Shown here: one piece after another, positions 9,175-20,859 of the stretch | Layout of the letters: each line of letters begins with the position of its first letter | Position numbering within the stretch: the stretch's first letter is position 1 | DNA from: Piscinibacter sp. | Lineage (GTDB): Bacteria; Pseudomonadota; Gammaproteobacteria; Burkholderiales; Burkholderiaceae_C | Reading direction: 5' to 3' | Assembly: GCA_016706565.1 (NCBI GenBank) | Contig: JADJJI010000015.1 | Span: 124,001-188,000, forward strand | Length of the DNA: 64,000 nt | The notes under the pieces: generated by a model | What the model saw: only the letters and a program-made list of their open reading frames with translations | Database searches by the model: none | What the model was told of the DNA's origin: nothing | Position numbers and translations under genes: made by a program

Positions 9175-9193
9175 TGGCTCAGCACGTGAGCCA
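9175..9193. promoter_or_regulatory. Palindrome A, candidate WYL-regulator operator
   Basis: TGGCTCA-N5-TGAGCCA, extended to perfect 9-bp arms at 9173-9195. It lies 58-76 bases upstream of the HNH-like gene. The same motif recurs 56 bases away at 9231-9249. Confidence 0.65.
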
Positions 9194-9230
9194 CCGAGGT
9201 TCCGCGAACTCGGGGTAAGCTCGCCCCGGC

Positions 9231-9249
9231 TGGCTCACCGGGTGAGCCA
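9231..9249. promoter_or_regulatory. Palindrome B, candidate WYL-regulator operator
   Basis: A second TGGCTCA-N5-TGAGCCA, here with 9-bp arms around a single central base. It ends 21 bases before the WYL gene start, where bound protein would block that gene's promoter, consistent with autorepression and shared control of the divergent gene. Confidence 0.65.
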
Positions 9250-9270
9250 CCTTCACCGTAGACACTCCGC

Positions 9271-10254
9271 ATGGACCGCACCGAACGCTTCTACAAGATC
9301 GAACTGCTGCTGCGCAGCCGCGGCTGCGTCAGCTTCGCCGCGCTGCGCGACGAGCTGGCGGTGTCGCCGGCCACGCTCAAGCGCGACCTGCAGTACCTGC
9401 GCGACCGGCTGAACGCACCGATCGTCTACGACGCCTTCGACAACGGCTACCGCTTCGACACCACCGCCGCCGCGCGCGGCGAGCGCCACGAGCTGCCCGG
9501 CATGTGGTTCAGCGAGAACGAGATCCACGCGCTGCTGACCATGCACCAGCTGCTCGCCGGGCTGGACGACGACGGCGTGCTGTCGCGCCACCTGCAGCCG
9601 ATGCTCGAGCGGTTGCAGGGGATGCTCGGCGCCGACGCGGCCGAGTCGCGCGAGCTGATGCGGCGCATCAAGGTGATCGGCACGGCGCGGCGGCGCGTGC
9701 CCAGCCGCTGGTTCGAGCTGCTCGGCAGTGCGCTGGTGCAGCGGCGGCGGATTTGGCTGCGCTACTTCAAGCGCAGCGACCGCCGGGAGAGCGAACGCGA
9801 GGTGTCGCCGCAGCGGCTGGTGCACTACCGCGGCACCTGGTACCTCGACGCCTGGTGCCATGCCAGCGACGGGCTGCGCCGCTTCGCGCTCGATGCGGTG
9901 CGCGAGGCCAAGCTGCTCGAGGCCAAGGCGAAGAACGTGCCGGTGCGCGAACTGGAGGCGGCGCTGGACGCCGGCTACGGCATCTACGGCGGCGGCGACA
10001 CCAAGGTGAAGTGGGCCACGCTGCTGTTCAACGCCGACGCGGCACAGTGGGTGGCCAGCGAAGAATGGCACCCGCAGCAGAAGGCTCGGCACCTCGCCGA
10101 CGGCCGCTACGAACTGCAGGTGCCCTACGCCGATGCCACCGAACTGACGATGGACATCCTGCGCCACGGCGACAGCGTGACGGTCGCCGGCGACAAGGCG
10201 CTGGCCGCCGCGATCGCCCTGCGCCTGAAGAGCGCGCTGTCGCGCTACGCTTGA
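9271..10254 (+). CDS. WYL-domain transcriptional regulator (YafY/DeoR-like HTH)
   Basis: A 327-residue cytoplasmic regulator. The N-terminal HTH (about 4-62) reads ERFYKIELLLRSRGCVSFAAL then SPATLKRDLQYLRDRL, the HTH_11 type. The central domain, with VHYRGTWYLDAWCHASDGLRRF, is the WYL fold (the motif core here is WYLDAWC), followed by a C-terminal extension with ATLLFNADAAQWV. WYL proteins sense small ligands or nucleic acid and often repress divergent genes, including defence or DNA-repair genes. It faces the HNH-like gene across twin palindromes and is followed 19 bases later by a DUF427 gene, probably in one transcript. Confidence 0.9.
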   Translation: MDRTERFYKIELLLRSRGCVSFAALRDELAVSPATLKRDLQYLRDRLNAPIVYDAFDNGYRFDTTAAARGERHELPGMWFSENEIHALLTMHQLLAGLDDDGVLSRHLQPMLERLQGMLGADAAESRELMRRIKVIGTARRRVPSRWFELLGSALVQRRRIWLRYFKRSDRRESEREVSPQRLVHYRGTWYLDAWCHASDGLRRFALDAVREAKLLEAKAKNVPVRELEAALDAGYGIYGGGDTKVKWATLLFNADAAQWVASEEWHPQQKARHLADGRYELQVPYADATELTMDILRHGDSVTVAGDKALAAAIALRLKSALSRYA

Positions 10255-10273
10255 GGCTTCCCAAGGAGACTGC

Positions 10274-10555
10274 ATGAAAGCGATCTGGAACGGCGTGGTC
10301 ATCGCCGAGAGCGACGACACGGTGGTGGTGGAAGGCAACCACTACTTCCCCGAGGCGAGCCTGAAGCGCGAGTACGTCAGCTTCAGCAACCACCGCACGA
10401 GCTGCCCCTGGAAGGGCCAGGCGCACTACTACAGCCTGTTCGTCGACGGCGACGTCAACCCCGACGCCGTCTGGTACTACCCCGAGCCCAGCGAGGCGGC
10501 GCGCGAGATCAAGGGCCGGGTGGCGTTCTGGAAGGGTGTGAAAGTCACCGAGTGA
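10274..10555 (+). CDS. DUF427 domain protein
   Basis: A 93-residue single-domain protein. It matches DUF427 by the start MKAIWNGVVIAESDDTVVVEGNHYFP, split here as the WNG-x-V-x-AES and YFP elements, and by TSCPWKGQAHYYS and the C-terminal FWKGVKV. DUF427 proteins are small beta-rich cytoplasmic proteins without an assigned reaction. A good AAGGAG-type ribosome site lies a few bases ahead of the ATG, and the 19-base gap after the WYL gene suggests co-transcription. Confidence 0.88.
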   Translation: MKAIWNGVVIAESDDTVVVEGNHYFPEASLKREYVSFSNHRTSCPWKGQAHYYSLFVDGDVNPDAVWYYPEPSEAAREIKGRVAFWKGVKVTE

Positions 10556-10635
10556 CAAACCGGCACGGCCGGCTAGCATGTTTCCTGCGGCGGCGACCGG
10601 CTGCCGAAAACCTCCTGCACAAAGGAATCCGACCC

Positions 10636-11520
10636 ATGCGCAACTTCGCTCTCGCCACTCTCGCCGCTGCCTGCGCCCTGCCGCTGGCCGCGCAGGCCCA
10701 GTCCACGCTCGACAAGGCCAAGGCCAGCGGCGCCATCACCGTGGCCTACCGCGAGTCGTCGATCCCGTTCAGCTACCTCGACGACAAGGCCCAGCCGGTG
10801 GGCTTCGGCTGGGAGATCTGCGGCAAGATCGTCGACGAGGTCAAGAAGGCCACCGGCCGCGCCGACCTGAAGGTCAACACGCAGGCGGTGACTTCGGCCA
10901 ACCGCATCCCGCTGCTGGTCAACGGCACCATCGACATCGAGTGCGGCTCGACCACCAACAACAGCGAGCGCGCCAAGCAGGTCGCCTTCGCCACCAACTA
11001 CTTCTACACCGGCACGCGCTTCCTGGTGAAGGCCGGCACGCCGGTGAAATCGCTGAATGACCTGAAGGGCAAGCAGGTGGTGTCGACCACCGGCACGACC
11101 AACTTCAAGATCATCCGCAACCTCAACGAAGAACAGAAGCTCGGCATCGACCTGCTCGGCGCCAAGGACCACGCCGAATCGGCGCTGATGGTGCAGTCCG
11201 GCCGCGCCGTCGCCTTCGCGATGGACGACATCCTGCTCTACGGCCTGAAGGCCAGCTCGCAGAACCCGGCCGAGCTCGCGGTGGTCGGCGAGGCGATCCA
11301 GGTCGAGCCCTACGCGATCATGCTGCGCCGCGACGACCCGTCGTTCAAGAAGCTGGTCGACGACACCATCGCCAACCTGATGAAGAGCGGCGAGTTCGAG
11401 AAGCTCTACAAGAAGTGGTTCGAGTCGCCGATCCCGCCCAAGGGCATCAACCTGCAGGCGCCGATGAGCCAGGAGCTCAAGGACAACATGAAGGCGCTGT
11501 CGGACAAGCCGGCGACCTGA
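10636..11520 (+). CDS. Periplasmic amino-acid-binding protein (glutamate/aspartate GltI-like)
   Basis: A 294-residue family-3 solute-binding protein. The ATG at 10636 follows an AAAGGA site and opens a signal peptide ending AQAQ-S near residue 23. The body has ITVAYRESSIPFSYLD, the GFGWEICGKIVDEV region, CGSTTNNSERAKQVAF and KGKQVVSTTGTTNFKI, all characteristic of GltI/dicarboxylic amino-acid binders. No permease or ATPase gene is adjacent, so it must work with a transporter encoded elsewhere. An open frame reaching back to 10552 lacks a signal peptide start and is not used. Confidence 0.9.
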   Translation: MRNFALATLAAACALPLAAQAQSTLDKAKASGAITVAYRESSIPFSYLDDKAQPVGFGWEICGKIVDEVKKATGRADLKVNTQAVTSANRIPLLVNGTIDIECGSTTNNSERAKQVAFATNYFYTGTRFLVKAGTPVKSLNDLKGKQVVSTTGTTNFKIIRNLNEEQKLGIDLLGAKDHAESALMVQSGRAVAFAMDDILLYGLKASSQNPAELAVVGEAIQVEPYAIMLRRDDPSFKKLVDDTIANLMKSGEFEKLYKKWFESPIPPKGINLQAPMSQELKDNMKALSDKPAT

Positions 11521-11543
11521 TCACAAGGCAGGCGGGGGCAGGC

Positions 11544-14328
<2,785 letters not shown>

Positions 14329-14411
14329 GGGACTTCCTTGTGTGGCAACGGCCGGAGCGGGCCGTCGCGCGCAATCTATGCAGGCGAATCCCTGCCCGCA
14401 ACAAGGAATCG

Positions 14412-14703
14412 TTACCGGATCTTGCCCAGCAGGGTCTCGACGTTGTCGAGCATGTGGCCGAGGTCGGCCCGCGCGGCGGGCTTGTCGCCCAGGCGCGCCG
14501 ACAGCTCCTGCTCCATGAAGCACACCGTCATGCGCACGTAGGCGCTGTCCAGCGCCTTGCGCACGGCCGACATCTGCCCCGCGATGGCCAGGCATTCCTC
14601 GCCTTCGCTCGATCATGCGCTGGATGCCGCGAAGCTGGCCCTCGGCGCGCTTGAGGCGGTTGAGCAGGTCGGTGCGGGTCTTCTCGTCGTTCAGGACGGA
14701 CAT
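14412..14703 (-). pseudogene. CsoR/RcnR-family (DUF156) repressor, interrupted by a +1 frameshift
   Basis: The frame starts well (LNDEKTRTDLLNRLKRAEGQ, LRGIQRMIE) and then shifts at about 14607. Removing one base gives EGEECLAIAGQMSAV, the AYVRMTVCFMEQEL helix and a C-terminus ending LLGKIR, a 96-residue protein typical of the family. CsoR-like tetramers repress efflux or detoxification genes and respond to metals or reactive sulfur/aldehydes. The first ligand Cys is kept (Cys37). The second-helix His of CsoR/FrmR aligns with Phe, with a Cys one position earlier (Cys61), so the sensing chemistry is unclear. An ATG at 14760 is an alternative start. Either a sequencing error or a true loss of the repressor. 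Confidence 0.75.
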
Positions 14704-14779
14704 GGTGCAGGCGTCCGGGGCGCGAGCGCCCTCGGGAGGTGTCGGTTGAGGCGTCGACATTGTGCTTTAGCCGTGCCGC

Positions 14780-15808
14780 TCACGCAGCCGACGTCTGTGT
14801 CTTGATGGGAATCACCGGCGGCCCTTCGGGCACCAGCAGCGTGCCGGCGCGCAGGCCGCGCACGGTGGCCAGCGTCAGGCCCAGGATCACCAGGGAGGCC
14901 AGCGCCAGCAGCGCGAGCGACGGCACGGCGAGCCAGCGGCCCTCGGGCGTGTCGGACAGGCGCAGGCTCAGCACCGCCAGCGCGGCCAGCGGGAAGCTCA
15001 TGCCCCAGTGCGGAATGCCGAAGGGCTGGTCGGTGATGCGCCGCGTCAGCGTGGCGGCCCACAGTGCCAGGAACGCCGCCATGCCCCACAGCATCCAGGC
15101 CAGCGGGGCGGGCGCGCCGAACTGCAGCACCGCGACGCCGATCACCGCCGGCGGCGCGACGAAGATGAACAGCGTGGGCAGCAGCCGCTCCGGCAGCATG
15201 CCGGCCTGGCCGAAGCGCACGAAGACCAGCACCATCACCACCGGCCAGAACAGCAGACCGAGGCCGAACTGCGCCGCGGCCCAGGCGCCATAGCCCAGCG
15301 GGATGCCGGCCAGCGGCGCGAGCACGTTGCCGACGATGGGGATGAACAGCGCCGGCGTGATGCCACCCCAGTTCCAGGCCGCAGGGCCGGCGGTCGCCGT
15401 GGCGCGCAGCCAGCGCGACAGCACCCACAGCGTGACGGCGAACTGCGCCACCGAGGCGATCAGCCACAGCGCGCCGAGCCCCGGCACGCCCGGGCCGAAG
15501 TGCGCGACGGCCAGTGTGATCAGCAGCAGCGCCGAGATCGGAATGGCGGCGAAGAAGGCGTGGCGCACCGGGTGCTGCAGGTCCTCGCGCACGGCCGCGT
15601 GATGGCGTTGCCAGCGCAGCAGCAGGGCCGCGGCCAGCAGGGCGAAGACGAGCATCGCGATGGCGCCTGCCACCAGCGAGATGCCGGCAGCCATGTCGCC
15701 CAGCGCCGGCGTGGCTCGGTGCCAGGCCAGCGCGAGGCCGGACCAGCCCATCACGGTGGCGAACCAGCCGGGCATCAGGTGCCTCAGGGGTGCGTGGTCG
15801 GTGCTCAT
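14780..15808 (-). CDS. TDT-family transporter (TehA/SLAC1-like; possible sulfite exporter)
   Basis: A 342-residue membrane protein with about ten hydrophobic segments. The opening HLMPGWFATVMGWSGLALAW and the later NWGGITPALFIPIVGNVLAPLAGI and IPHWGMSFPLAALAV are typical of the tellurite-resistance/dicarboxylate (TDT) family, which includes TehA, Ssu1-type sulfite exporters and SLAC1 anion channels. It sits nine bases after the OsmC gene in an operon that also carries DUF2892 and a thiol-containing CsoR-family gene, so export of sulfite or another sulfur oxyanion is a reasonable but unproven inference. Confidence 0.85.
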   Translation of the reverse strand: MSTDHAPLRHLMPGWFATVMGWSGLALAWHRATPALGDMAAGISLVAGAIAMLVFALLAAALLLRWQRHHAAVREDLQHPVRHAFFAAIPISALLLITLAVAHFGPGVPGLGALWLIASVAQFAVTLWVLSRWLRATATAGPAAWNWGGITPALFIPIVGNVLAPLAGIPLGYGAWAAAQFGLGLLFWPVVMVLVFVRFGQAGMLPERLLPTLFIFVAPPAVIGVAVLQFGAPAPLAWMLWGMAAFLALWAATLTRRITDQPFGIPHWGMSFPLAALAVLSLRLSDTPEGRWLAVPSLALLALASLVILGLTLATVRGLRAGTLLVPEGPPVIPIKTQTSAA

Positions 15809-15817
15809 GCCGTCTTC

Positions 15818-16264
15818 CTATTTGAGTACCGCGCCCTGCGCGTCGATCACCTGCACGCGCACCGGGATGCCCTGCGCGATGCTCTGCGTGACGGTGCAGT
15901 AGCTTTCGAACGTGCCCAGCACGCGCTCGAGGTGCTCGAGCGCCTCGGCGGGCACGCCCAGCGTGAGGGTGGCCTGCATGCCGAGCACGCGCAGCCGGCC
16001 TTCGGCATTGCGGCCTACCTCGGCGCTGACTTCGCACTGCAGCGGCTCGGGCTTCTGCTTGAACTTGCGCAGCGCGAACAGCAGCGAGTCGGACAGGCAG
16101 TTGCCCACCGCCGCAGCGAGCAGCTGTACCGGCGACGGGCCCTGGCCCTGGCCGAGCGGCGCGGGCTCGTCGGCGACCAGCATGGGCACGCCCGGGCCGA
16201 ACTGCACCTCGAACTGGTAGTCCTGGCGCTGGGCCAGGCGCACGGTGACGGATTCGCTGGACAT
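15818..16264 (-). CDS. OsmC/Ohr-family peroxide-detoxifying protein
   Basis: A 148-residue OsmC-fold protein. The two redox cysteines are visible in AVGNCLSDSLLFAL and FESYCTVTQSIAQGIPV, as in OsmC/YhfA-type proteins that reduce organic peroxides or persulfides with thiols. It lies 14 bases after the DUF2892 gene and 9 before the TDT gene, all on one strand, consistent with a stress operon. Confidence 0.9.
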   Translation of the reverse strand: MSSESVTVRLAQRQDYQFEVQFGPGVPMLVADEPAPLGQGQGPSPVQLLAAAVGNCLSDSLLFALRKFKQKPEPLQCEVSAEVGRNAEGRLRVLGMQATLTLGVPAEALEHLERVLGTFESYCTVTQSIAQGIPVRVQVIDAQGAVLK

Positions 16265-16278
16265 GGTGAGTCGCTCGT

Positions 16279-16503
16279 TCAGCGCGCGCAGCTCGGGCCG
16301 TCGTCCTTCATGCCGAGCTTCTTCAGCAGGATGCTGGGCGGGCAGAAGTTGGTAAAGCCGGACTGGAACAGGTTGAAGCCGACGAAGGCGGTGAAGGCGA
16401 GGAACCAGCGGCTGACGAACAGCGGGCTGCCTTCGACGCCCAGCAGCAGCGAGAGCATGACGAAGAAGCCGGCCATGATGCGGATCACACGTTCGATGGT
16501 CAT
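16279..16503 (-). CDS. DUF2892 small inner-membrane protein (YgaP-type membrane domain)
   Basis: A 74-residue protein with two hydrophobic hairpin segments and the motif FTNFCPP near residue 53, matching the DUF2892 domain found alone or fused to rhodanese in YgaP. The conserved Cys and the rhodanese link suggest handling of reactive sulfur at the membrane. It sits between the RND and OsmC genes. A second, different DUF2892 gene is at 38218-38415. Confidence 0.88.
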   Translation of the reverse strand: MTIERVIRIMAGFFVMLSLLLGVEGSPLFVSRWFLAFTAFVGFNLFQSGFTNFCPPSILLKKLGMKDDGPSCAR

Positions 16504-16519
16504 GAAGATCTCCTTGAGG

Positions 16520-19500
16520 TTAAGCGGGTGGGGTTTCGTGGCGGCGCCGGTACAGCGCGAAATAGAGCACCGGGATGACGATCAGCGTCAGCAGCGTGGA
16601 GACGAAGATGCCGAAGATCAGCGAGACGGCCAGACCATTGAAGATCGGGTCGTCGAGGATGAAGAAGGCGCCGATCATCGCGGCCAGGCCCGTCAGCGCG
16701 ATCGGCTGCGCGCGCACCGCGGCGGAGCTGACGACCGCGTCCTTGAAGGCCACGCCTTGCGCCACCTGGAGCTCGATGAAGTCGACCAGCAGGATGGAGT
16801 TACGCACGATGATGCCGGCCAGCGCGATCATGCCGATCATCGAGGTGGCGGTGAACTGCGCGCCGAGCAGGGCGTGGCCGGGCATCACGCCGATGATGGT
16901 CAGCGGGATCGGCGCCATGATGACCAGCGGCGTCAGGTAGCTGCGGAACTGCGCCACCACCAGCAGGTAGATCAGGATCAGCCCGACGCCGTAGGCGGCG
17001 CCCATGTCGCGGAAGGTCTCGTAGGTGATCTGCGATTCGCCGTCCCACTTGATGGCGTATTGGCGGAACGGGTCGCTGGGCTGCCTGATCCAGTATTCGC
17101 CCAGGTTCTCGCCGGCCAGCTTGCCGCGGATGGCGAACAGGCCGTACAGCGGCGAGTCGACGAGCTTGCGATCGTCGCCGGCAACGGCGCGCTCGCCGAC
17201 GTCGCCCATCACGTAGGACACATGCTGCAGGTCCTTGGTGTAGCGCGGCTTGTCGATCACGCCGCGCTCGACGCGCACCAGCTCCGACAGCGGCACCAGC
17301 TGGCCGTTGCCCGAGCGCAGCGGCAGGGCGAGCAGGGCGTCCAGGCCGACCTGCTGCTCGGTGGGCAGCTGCAGCCGCACCGGCACCGGGTACTTGCTCT
17401 GGCCGTCGTGCAGCCAGGCCGGCTCGGCCCCGGAGAGGGCGGCGTTGACGGTCTGGGCGATGGTGGCCACCGGGATGCCCAGCGTCTCGGCGCGCTGGCG
17501 GTTCACGCGCAGCCAGGCGCGCGGTGCGTCGGCCGCCAGCGTGCTGTCGATGCCGACGATGTGCGCGGTGTCGCCGAATGCCTTCATGACCTTCTGGGCG
17601 ACCTGGATGCGACCGGCTTCGTCGGGGCCGTAGATCTCGGCGACCAGCGGTGCAAGCACCGGCGGGCCGGGCGGCACCTCGACGACCTTGAGCCGCGCGC
17701 CGTACTTCGCCGCGATGGCGCCCAGCGCCGGGCGCAGGCGCTGGGCGATGGCGTGGCTCTGCTCGTGGCGGTGCTTCTTGTCGACCAGGTTGACCTGCAG
17801 GTCGCCCTGCTCGGCGTCGGCGCGCAGGTAATACTGGCGCACCAGGCCGTTGAAGGTGATCGGGCTGGCCGTGCCGGCGTAACCCTGCAGGTCGCGCACT
17901 TCGGGTTGCTTCGCCAGGTGCGCGCCGAGCTCCTGCAGCGCGGCCGCGGTGTTCTCCAGCGGCGTGCCCGCAGGCATCTCGACGACGAGCTGGAACTCGC
18001 TCTTGTTGTCGAAGGGCAGCATCTTCAGCACCACCCACTGCACCAGCGCCAGGCCCACCGACAGCAGCAGCGCCGCCAGGATGCCGGCCAGCAACAGCCA
18101 GCGCTTGCGCGCGCTGTCGAGCAGCGGCAGGAGCAGGCGCTGGAAGAGGCGCTGCAATCTGCCCGCCGTGGCCGACGGTGCGGCGGCGTGCCCGGCCGCG
18201 TGCGGCTTCATCAGCTTGAGCGCGAGCCAGGGCGTGACCGTGAACGCGATGGCCAGCGACAGCGCCATGCCCAGGCTCGAGTTGATCGGGATCGGGCTCA
18301 TGTACGGCCCCATCAGCCCGGACACGAAGGCCATCGGCAGCAGCGCGGCGATCACCGTCAGCGTGGCCAGGATGGTTGGCCCGCCGACCTCGTCGACGGC
18401 CGTGGGGATGATCTCGCGCAGCGGCATGCCCGGCGTGAGTTGCTGGTGGCGGTGGATGTTCTCCACCACCACGATGGCATCGTCGACGAGGATGCCGATG
18501 GAGAAGATGAGCGCGAACAGCGACACCCGGTTGAGCGTGAAGCCCCAGGCCCAGGAGGCGAACAGCGTGGCGGTGAGCGTGAGAATCACCGCCGCGCCGA
18601 CGATCACCGCCTCGCGGCGGCCCAGCGCCAGCCCGACGAGCAGGATCACCGAGCCGGTGGCGAAGGCCAGCTTCTGGATCAGCTTGTTGGCCTTTTCGGC
18701 CGCGGTCTCGCCGTAGTCGCGCGTGATCGTGGCCTCGATGCCTTGCGGGATCACGGTGTTGCGCAACTCGTCGACGCGCGCTCGCGCCGCGCGCGACACG
18801 TCGACGGCGTTCTGGCCGGGCTTCTTGGTCACGGTGAGCGTCAGTGCGGGCTGCACCTGGCCGGCAGCGGCGCCCGAGGCCGAGGCGCCGGGCGTGAACC
18901 ACACGTAGCGGCTCGGCTGACGGGCGCCTTCCTCGACGCGCGCCACTTCCGACAGGCGCACCGGCTTGCCGCCCGCCACGCCGACGATCAGCTCGCCCAC
19001 GTCGGCGGCTGAACGCAGGAACTCGCCGGTCTCCACGGCCAGCAATCGCGCTGCGCTGCCTTGTTCGTCGAGCACCGCGCCGGCCGGCATGGACTGGTTG
19101 GCGGCTGCGAGCGTGGCCTGCAGTCGGGCGATGTCGATGCCGCGCTCGCGCAGGCGGCCCGGGTCGAGCCAGACGTTCACCGCGCGGCCCGGGCCGCCGA
19201 TGGTCTGCACTTCGCGTGCACCCGGGACACGCTTGAGTTCGGCCTCCATCGTGTGGGCCACGCGCTCCAGTTCGGCGGCCGGCGTGCCTTCACGCGCCCA
19301 CAGCGTGACGGCGAGCACCGGTACGTCGTCGATGCCCTTGGGCTTGACCACCGGCGGCAGCACGCCCAGGTTGGCCGGCAGCCAGTCCTGGTTGGCGTTG
19401 AGCACGTCGTACAGGCGCACCAGCGCCTCGGTGCGCGGCACGCCGACCTGGAACTGCACCGTCATGATCGCCATGCCGGGCCGCGAGACCGAGTAGGTGT

Positions 19501-19777
19501 GCTCGATGCCGGCGATCTGCCCGAGCACCTGCTCGGCCGGGCGCGCCACCATGTTCTGCACGTCGGCGCTGGACGCGCCGGGGAAGGCGATCAGCACGTT
19601 GGCCATCGTCACGTTGATCTGCGGTTCTTCCTCGCGCGGCGTGACGAGCACGGCGAAGGCGCCGAGCAGCAGCGCGACGAGGGCCAGCAGTGGCGTCAGC
19701 GTGTGCGTCTGGAAGATCCGCGCCAGCCGCCCGGAGACGCCGAGCGGAACGATGGAATCCGTGCTCACGGGCAGCAC
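16520..19777 (-). CDS. RND efflux transporter (AcrB/HAE1-like)
   Basis: A 1085-residue pump with the full RND layout. Segment 4 keeps the two Asp residues in SIGILVDDAIVVVENIHRH. In segment 10 the usual proton-relay Lys is replaced by Arg (GIIVRNSILLVDF), seen in a subgroup of these pumps. The start is a GTG at 19777, one base after the adaptor stop, implying translational coupling; another GTG lies four codons in. No outer-membrane channel gene is present in the operon, so the pump must borrow one. Downstream DUF2892, OsmC and TDT genes suggest a role in stress from reactive sulfur or oxidants rather than drugs. Confidence 0.92.
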   Translation of the reverse strand: MLPVSTDSIVPLGVSGRLARIFQTHTLTPLLALVALLLGAFAVLVTPREEEPQINVTMANVLIAFPGASSADVQNMVARPAEQVLGQIAGIEHTYSVSRPGMAIMTVQFQVGVPRTEALVRLYDVLNANQDWLPANLGVLPPVVKPKGIDDVPVLAVTLWAREGTPAAELERVAHTMEAELKRVPGAREVQTIGGPGRAVNVWLDPGRLRERGIDIARLQATLAAANQSMPAGAVLDEQGSAARLLAVETGEFLRSAADVGELIVGVAGGKPVRLSEVARVEEGARQPSRYVWFTPGASASGAAAGQVQPALTLTVTKKPGQNAVDVSRAARARVDELRNTVIPQGIEATITRDYGETAAEKANKLIQKLAFATGSVILLVGLALGRREAVIVGAAVILTLTATLFASWAWGFTLNRVSLFALIFSIGILVDDAIVVVENIHRHQQLTPGMPLREIIPTAVDEVGGPTILATLTVIAALLPMAFVSGLMGPYMSPIPINSSLGMALSLAIAFTVTPWLALKLMKPHAAGHAAAPSATAGRLQRLFQRLLLPLLDSARKRWLLLAGILAALLLSVGLALVQWVVLKMLPFDNKSEFQLVVEMPAGTPLENTAAALQELGAHLAKQPEVRDLQGYAGTASPITFNGLVRQYYLRADAEQGDLQVNLVDKKHRHEQSHAIAQRLRPALGAIAAKYGARLKVVEVPPGPPVLAPLVAEIYGPDEAGRIQVAQKVMKAFGDTAHIVGIDSTLAADAPRAWLRVNRQRAETLGIPVATIAQTVNAALSGAEPAWLHDGQSKYPVPVRLQLPTEQQVGLDALLALPLRSGNGQLVPLSELVRVERGVIDKPRYTKDLQHVSYVMGDVGERAVAGDDRKLVDSPLYGLFAIRGKLAGENLGEYWIRQPSDPFRQYAIKWDGESQITYETFRDMGAAYGVGLILIYLLVVAQFRSYLTPLVIMAPIPLTIIGVMPGHALLGAQFTATSMIGMIALAGIIVRNSILLVDFIELQVAQGVAFKDAVVSSAAVRAQPIALTGLAAMIGAFFILDDPIFNGLAVSLIFGIFVSTLLTLIVIPVLYFALYRRRHETPPA

Positions 19778-19778
19778 C

Positions 19779-20828
19779 TCAGTTTGCCGCCGGGCGGGCG
19801 CCCTGCAGACCCGCGCGCACCGCGTCGATGGCGACGCGCTCGTTCGCGGCCAGGCCCGCCAGCACGTCGACTCGGCCGGCGGCGGCGGGGCCGACGCGCA
19901 CGGCGCGCAGCACGAATCCGTCGCCCTGAGCCACGTACACCGCGGTCAGTTCGCCGCGGCGCAGCACCGCCTCGGCGGGGATGTTCGGGCGCGGCGTCGC
20001 GGCGACGGCCAGTGCCTGCATGCCGGAGGCGATGACTCGGATCGTCTGGCCGGGCCTTGACGTATTCGCCTCGGCCGGCAGGTCCAGGCGCCATTCCACC
20101 GTCTGCGACACCGGGTCGGCAGCGGGCAGCAGTTCGCGGGCGACCGGCTTCAGGCTGCGGCCGTCGGGCAGCTGCACCTGAACTTCGCGTGCGGCGGCCA
20201 CCGCCGTGGCGCGCGAAGCCGGCACCTGCACCACGGCGCGCAGACGGCCGGGTTCGTACAGGGTGACCAGCGCGCGGCCGGGCAGGGCCAGGTCTCCGGC
20301 TTCCACGTGCGTGGCCAGCACCACGGCATCGAACGGGGCGGAGAGCTCGGCGAAACCCTGCGCCACGGTGGCCTGCGTGCGGGCCGCGCGTGCTTGTGCC
20401 AACCCGGCCTGCGCCGCCTGGTGCTGGGTGCTGGCGGTGTCGACCGCCGCCTGGCTGACGAAGCCGCTCTTCTGCAGGTCGCGGTTGCGTGCCAGCGCCA
20501 CCTCGGCATTGCGTGCCTCGGCCTCGGCCTGCGCGACCGCGGCGTCGCTGCGCGCCACGCCGGCGCGCATGTCGCGGTCGTCGATGCGCACCAGGGCCTG
20601 GCCGCGCTTGACGGTGTCGCCGGCCTTGACGCGCAGCGCGAGCACGTTGCCGCCCACCTGCGCGGTGATCGTGACCTGGCGCACCGGCTGCAGAACGGCA
20701 TCGAAGTCGGCCACGGCACCCGCCGAGGCGGCGGACGCGGCCACCGTGGGCACGCGCGTCTCGGGTGCGGCGCCTGCCATCGAGGGCGCGAGCAGCAGGA
20801 CGAGCAGGGAGACAAGAAGGGGCTTCAT
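19779..20828 (-). CDS. RND efflux periplasmic adaptor (membrane fusion protein)
   Basis: From the ATG at 20828, 349 residues with a cleavable signal (LLLAPSMAGA-A). The lipoyl-like halves are VKAGDTVKRGQALVRID and LSAPFDAVVLATHVEAGDL, around an Ala-rich coiled coil with LQKSGFVSQAAVDTA; the beta-barrel and GQTIRVIASGM region follow. An ATG at 20846 would add six residues ahead of the signal. It is first in the MFP-RND-DUF2892-OsmC-TDT-csoR-like operon; an inverted repeat resembling CsoR-family operators lies just upstream. Confidence 0.9.
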   Translation of the reverse strand: MKPLLVSLLVLLLAPSMAGAAPETRVPTVAASAASAGAVADFDAVLQPVRQVTITAQVGGNVLALRVKAGDTVKRGQALVRIDDRDMRAGVARSDAAVAQAEAEARNAEVALARNRDLQKSGFVSQAAVDTASTQHQAAQAGLAQARAARTQATVAQGFAELSAPFDAVVLATHVEAGDLALPGRALVTLYEPGRLRAVVQVPASRATAVAAAREVQVQLPDGRSLKPVARELLPAADPVSQTVEWRLDLPAEANTSRPGQTIRVIASGMQALAVAATPRPNIPAEAVLRRGELTAVYVAQGDGFVLRAVRVGPAAAGRVDVLAGLAANERVAIDAVRAGLQGARPAAN

Positions 20829-20859
20829 GGCAGCGTGGTGTTGCATACGGGGTGGAGTA

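Noticed and set aside
14412..14703. Calling the repressor a CstR-type persulfide sensor
   Set aside because: Its second Cys is five residues earlier than the CstR position when aligned on the conserved A-V-R segment, so only the family-level call is supported.
15008..19012. A 1334-codon open frame on the plus strand
   Set aside because: It lies antisense to the second RND pump, OsmC and TDT genes, and has the same low-complexity composition as other GC-driven shadows.
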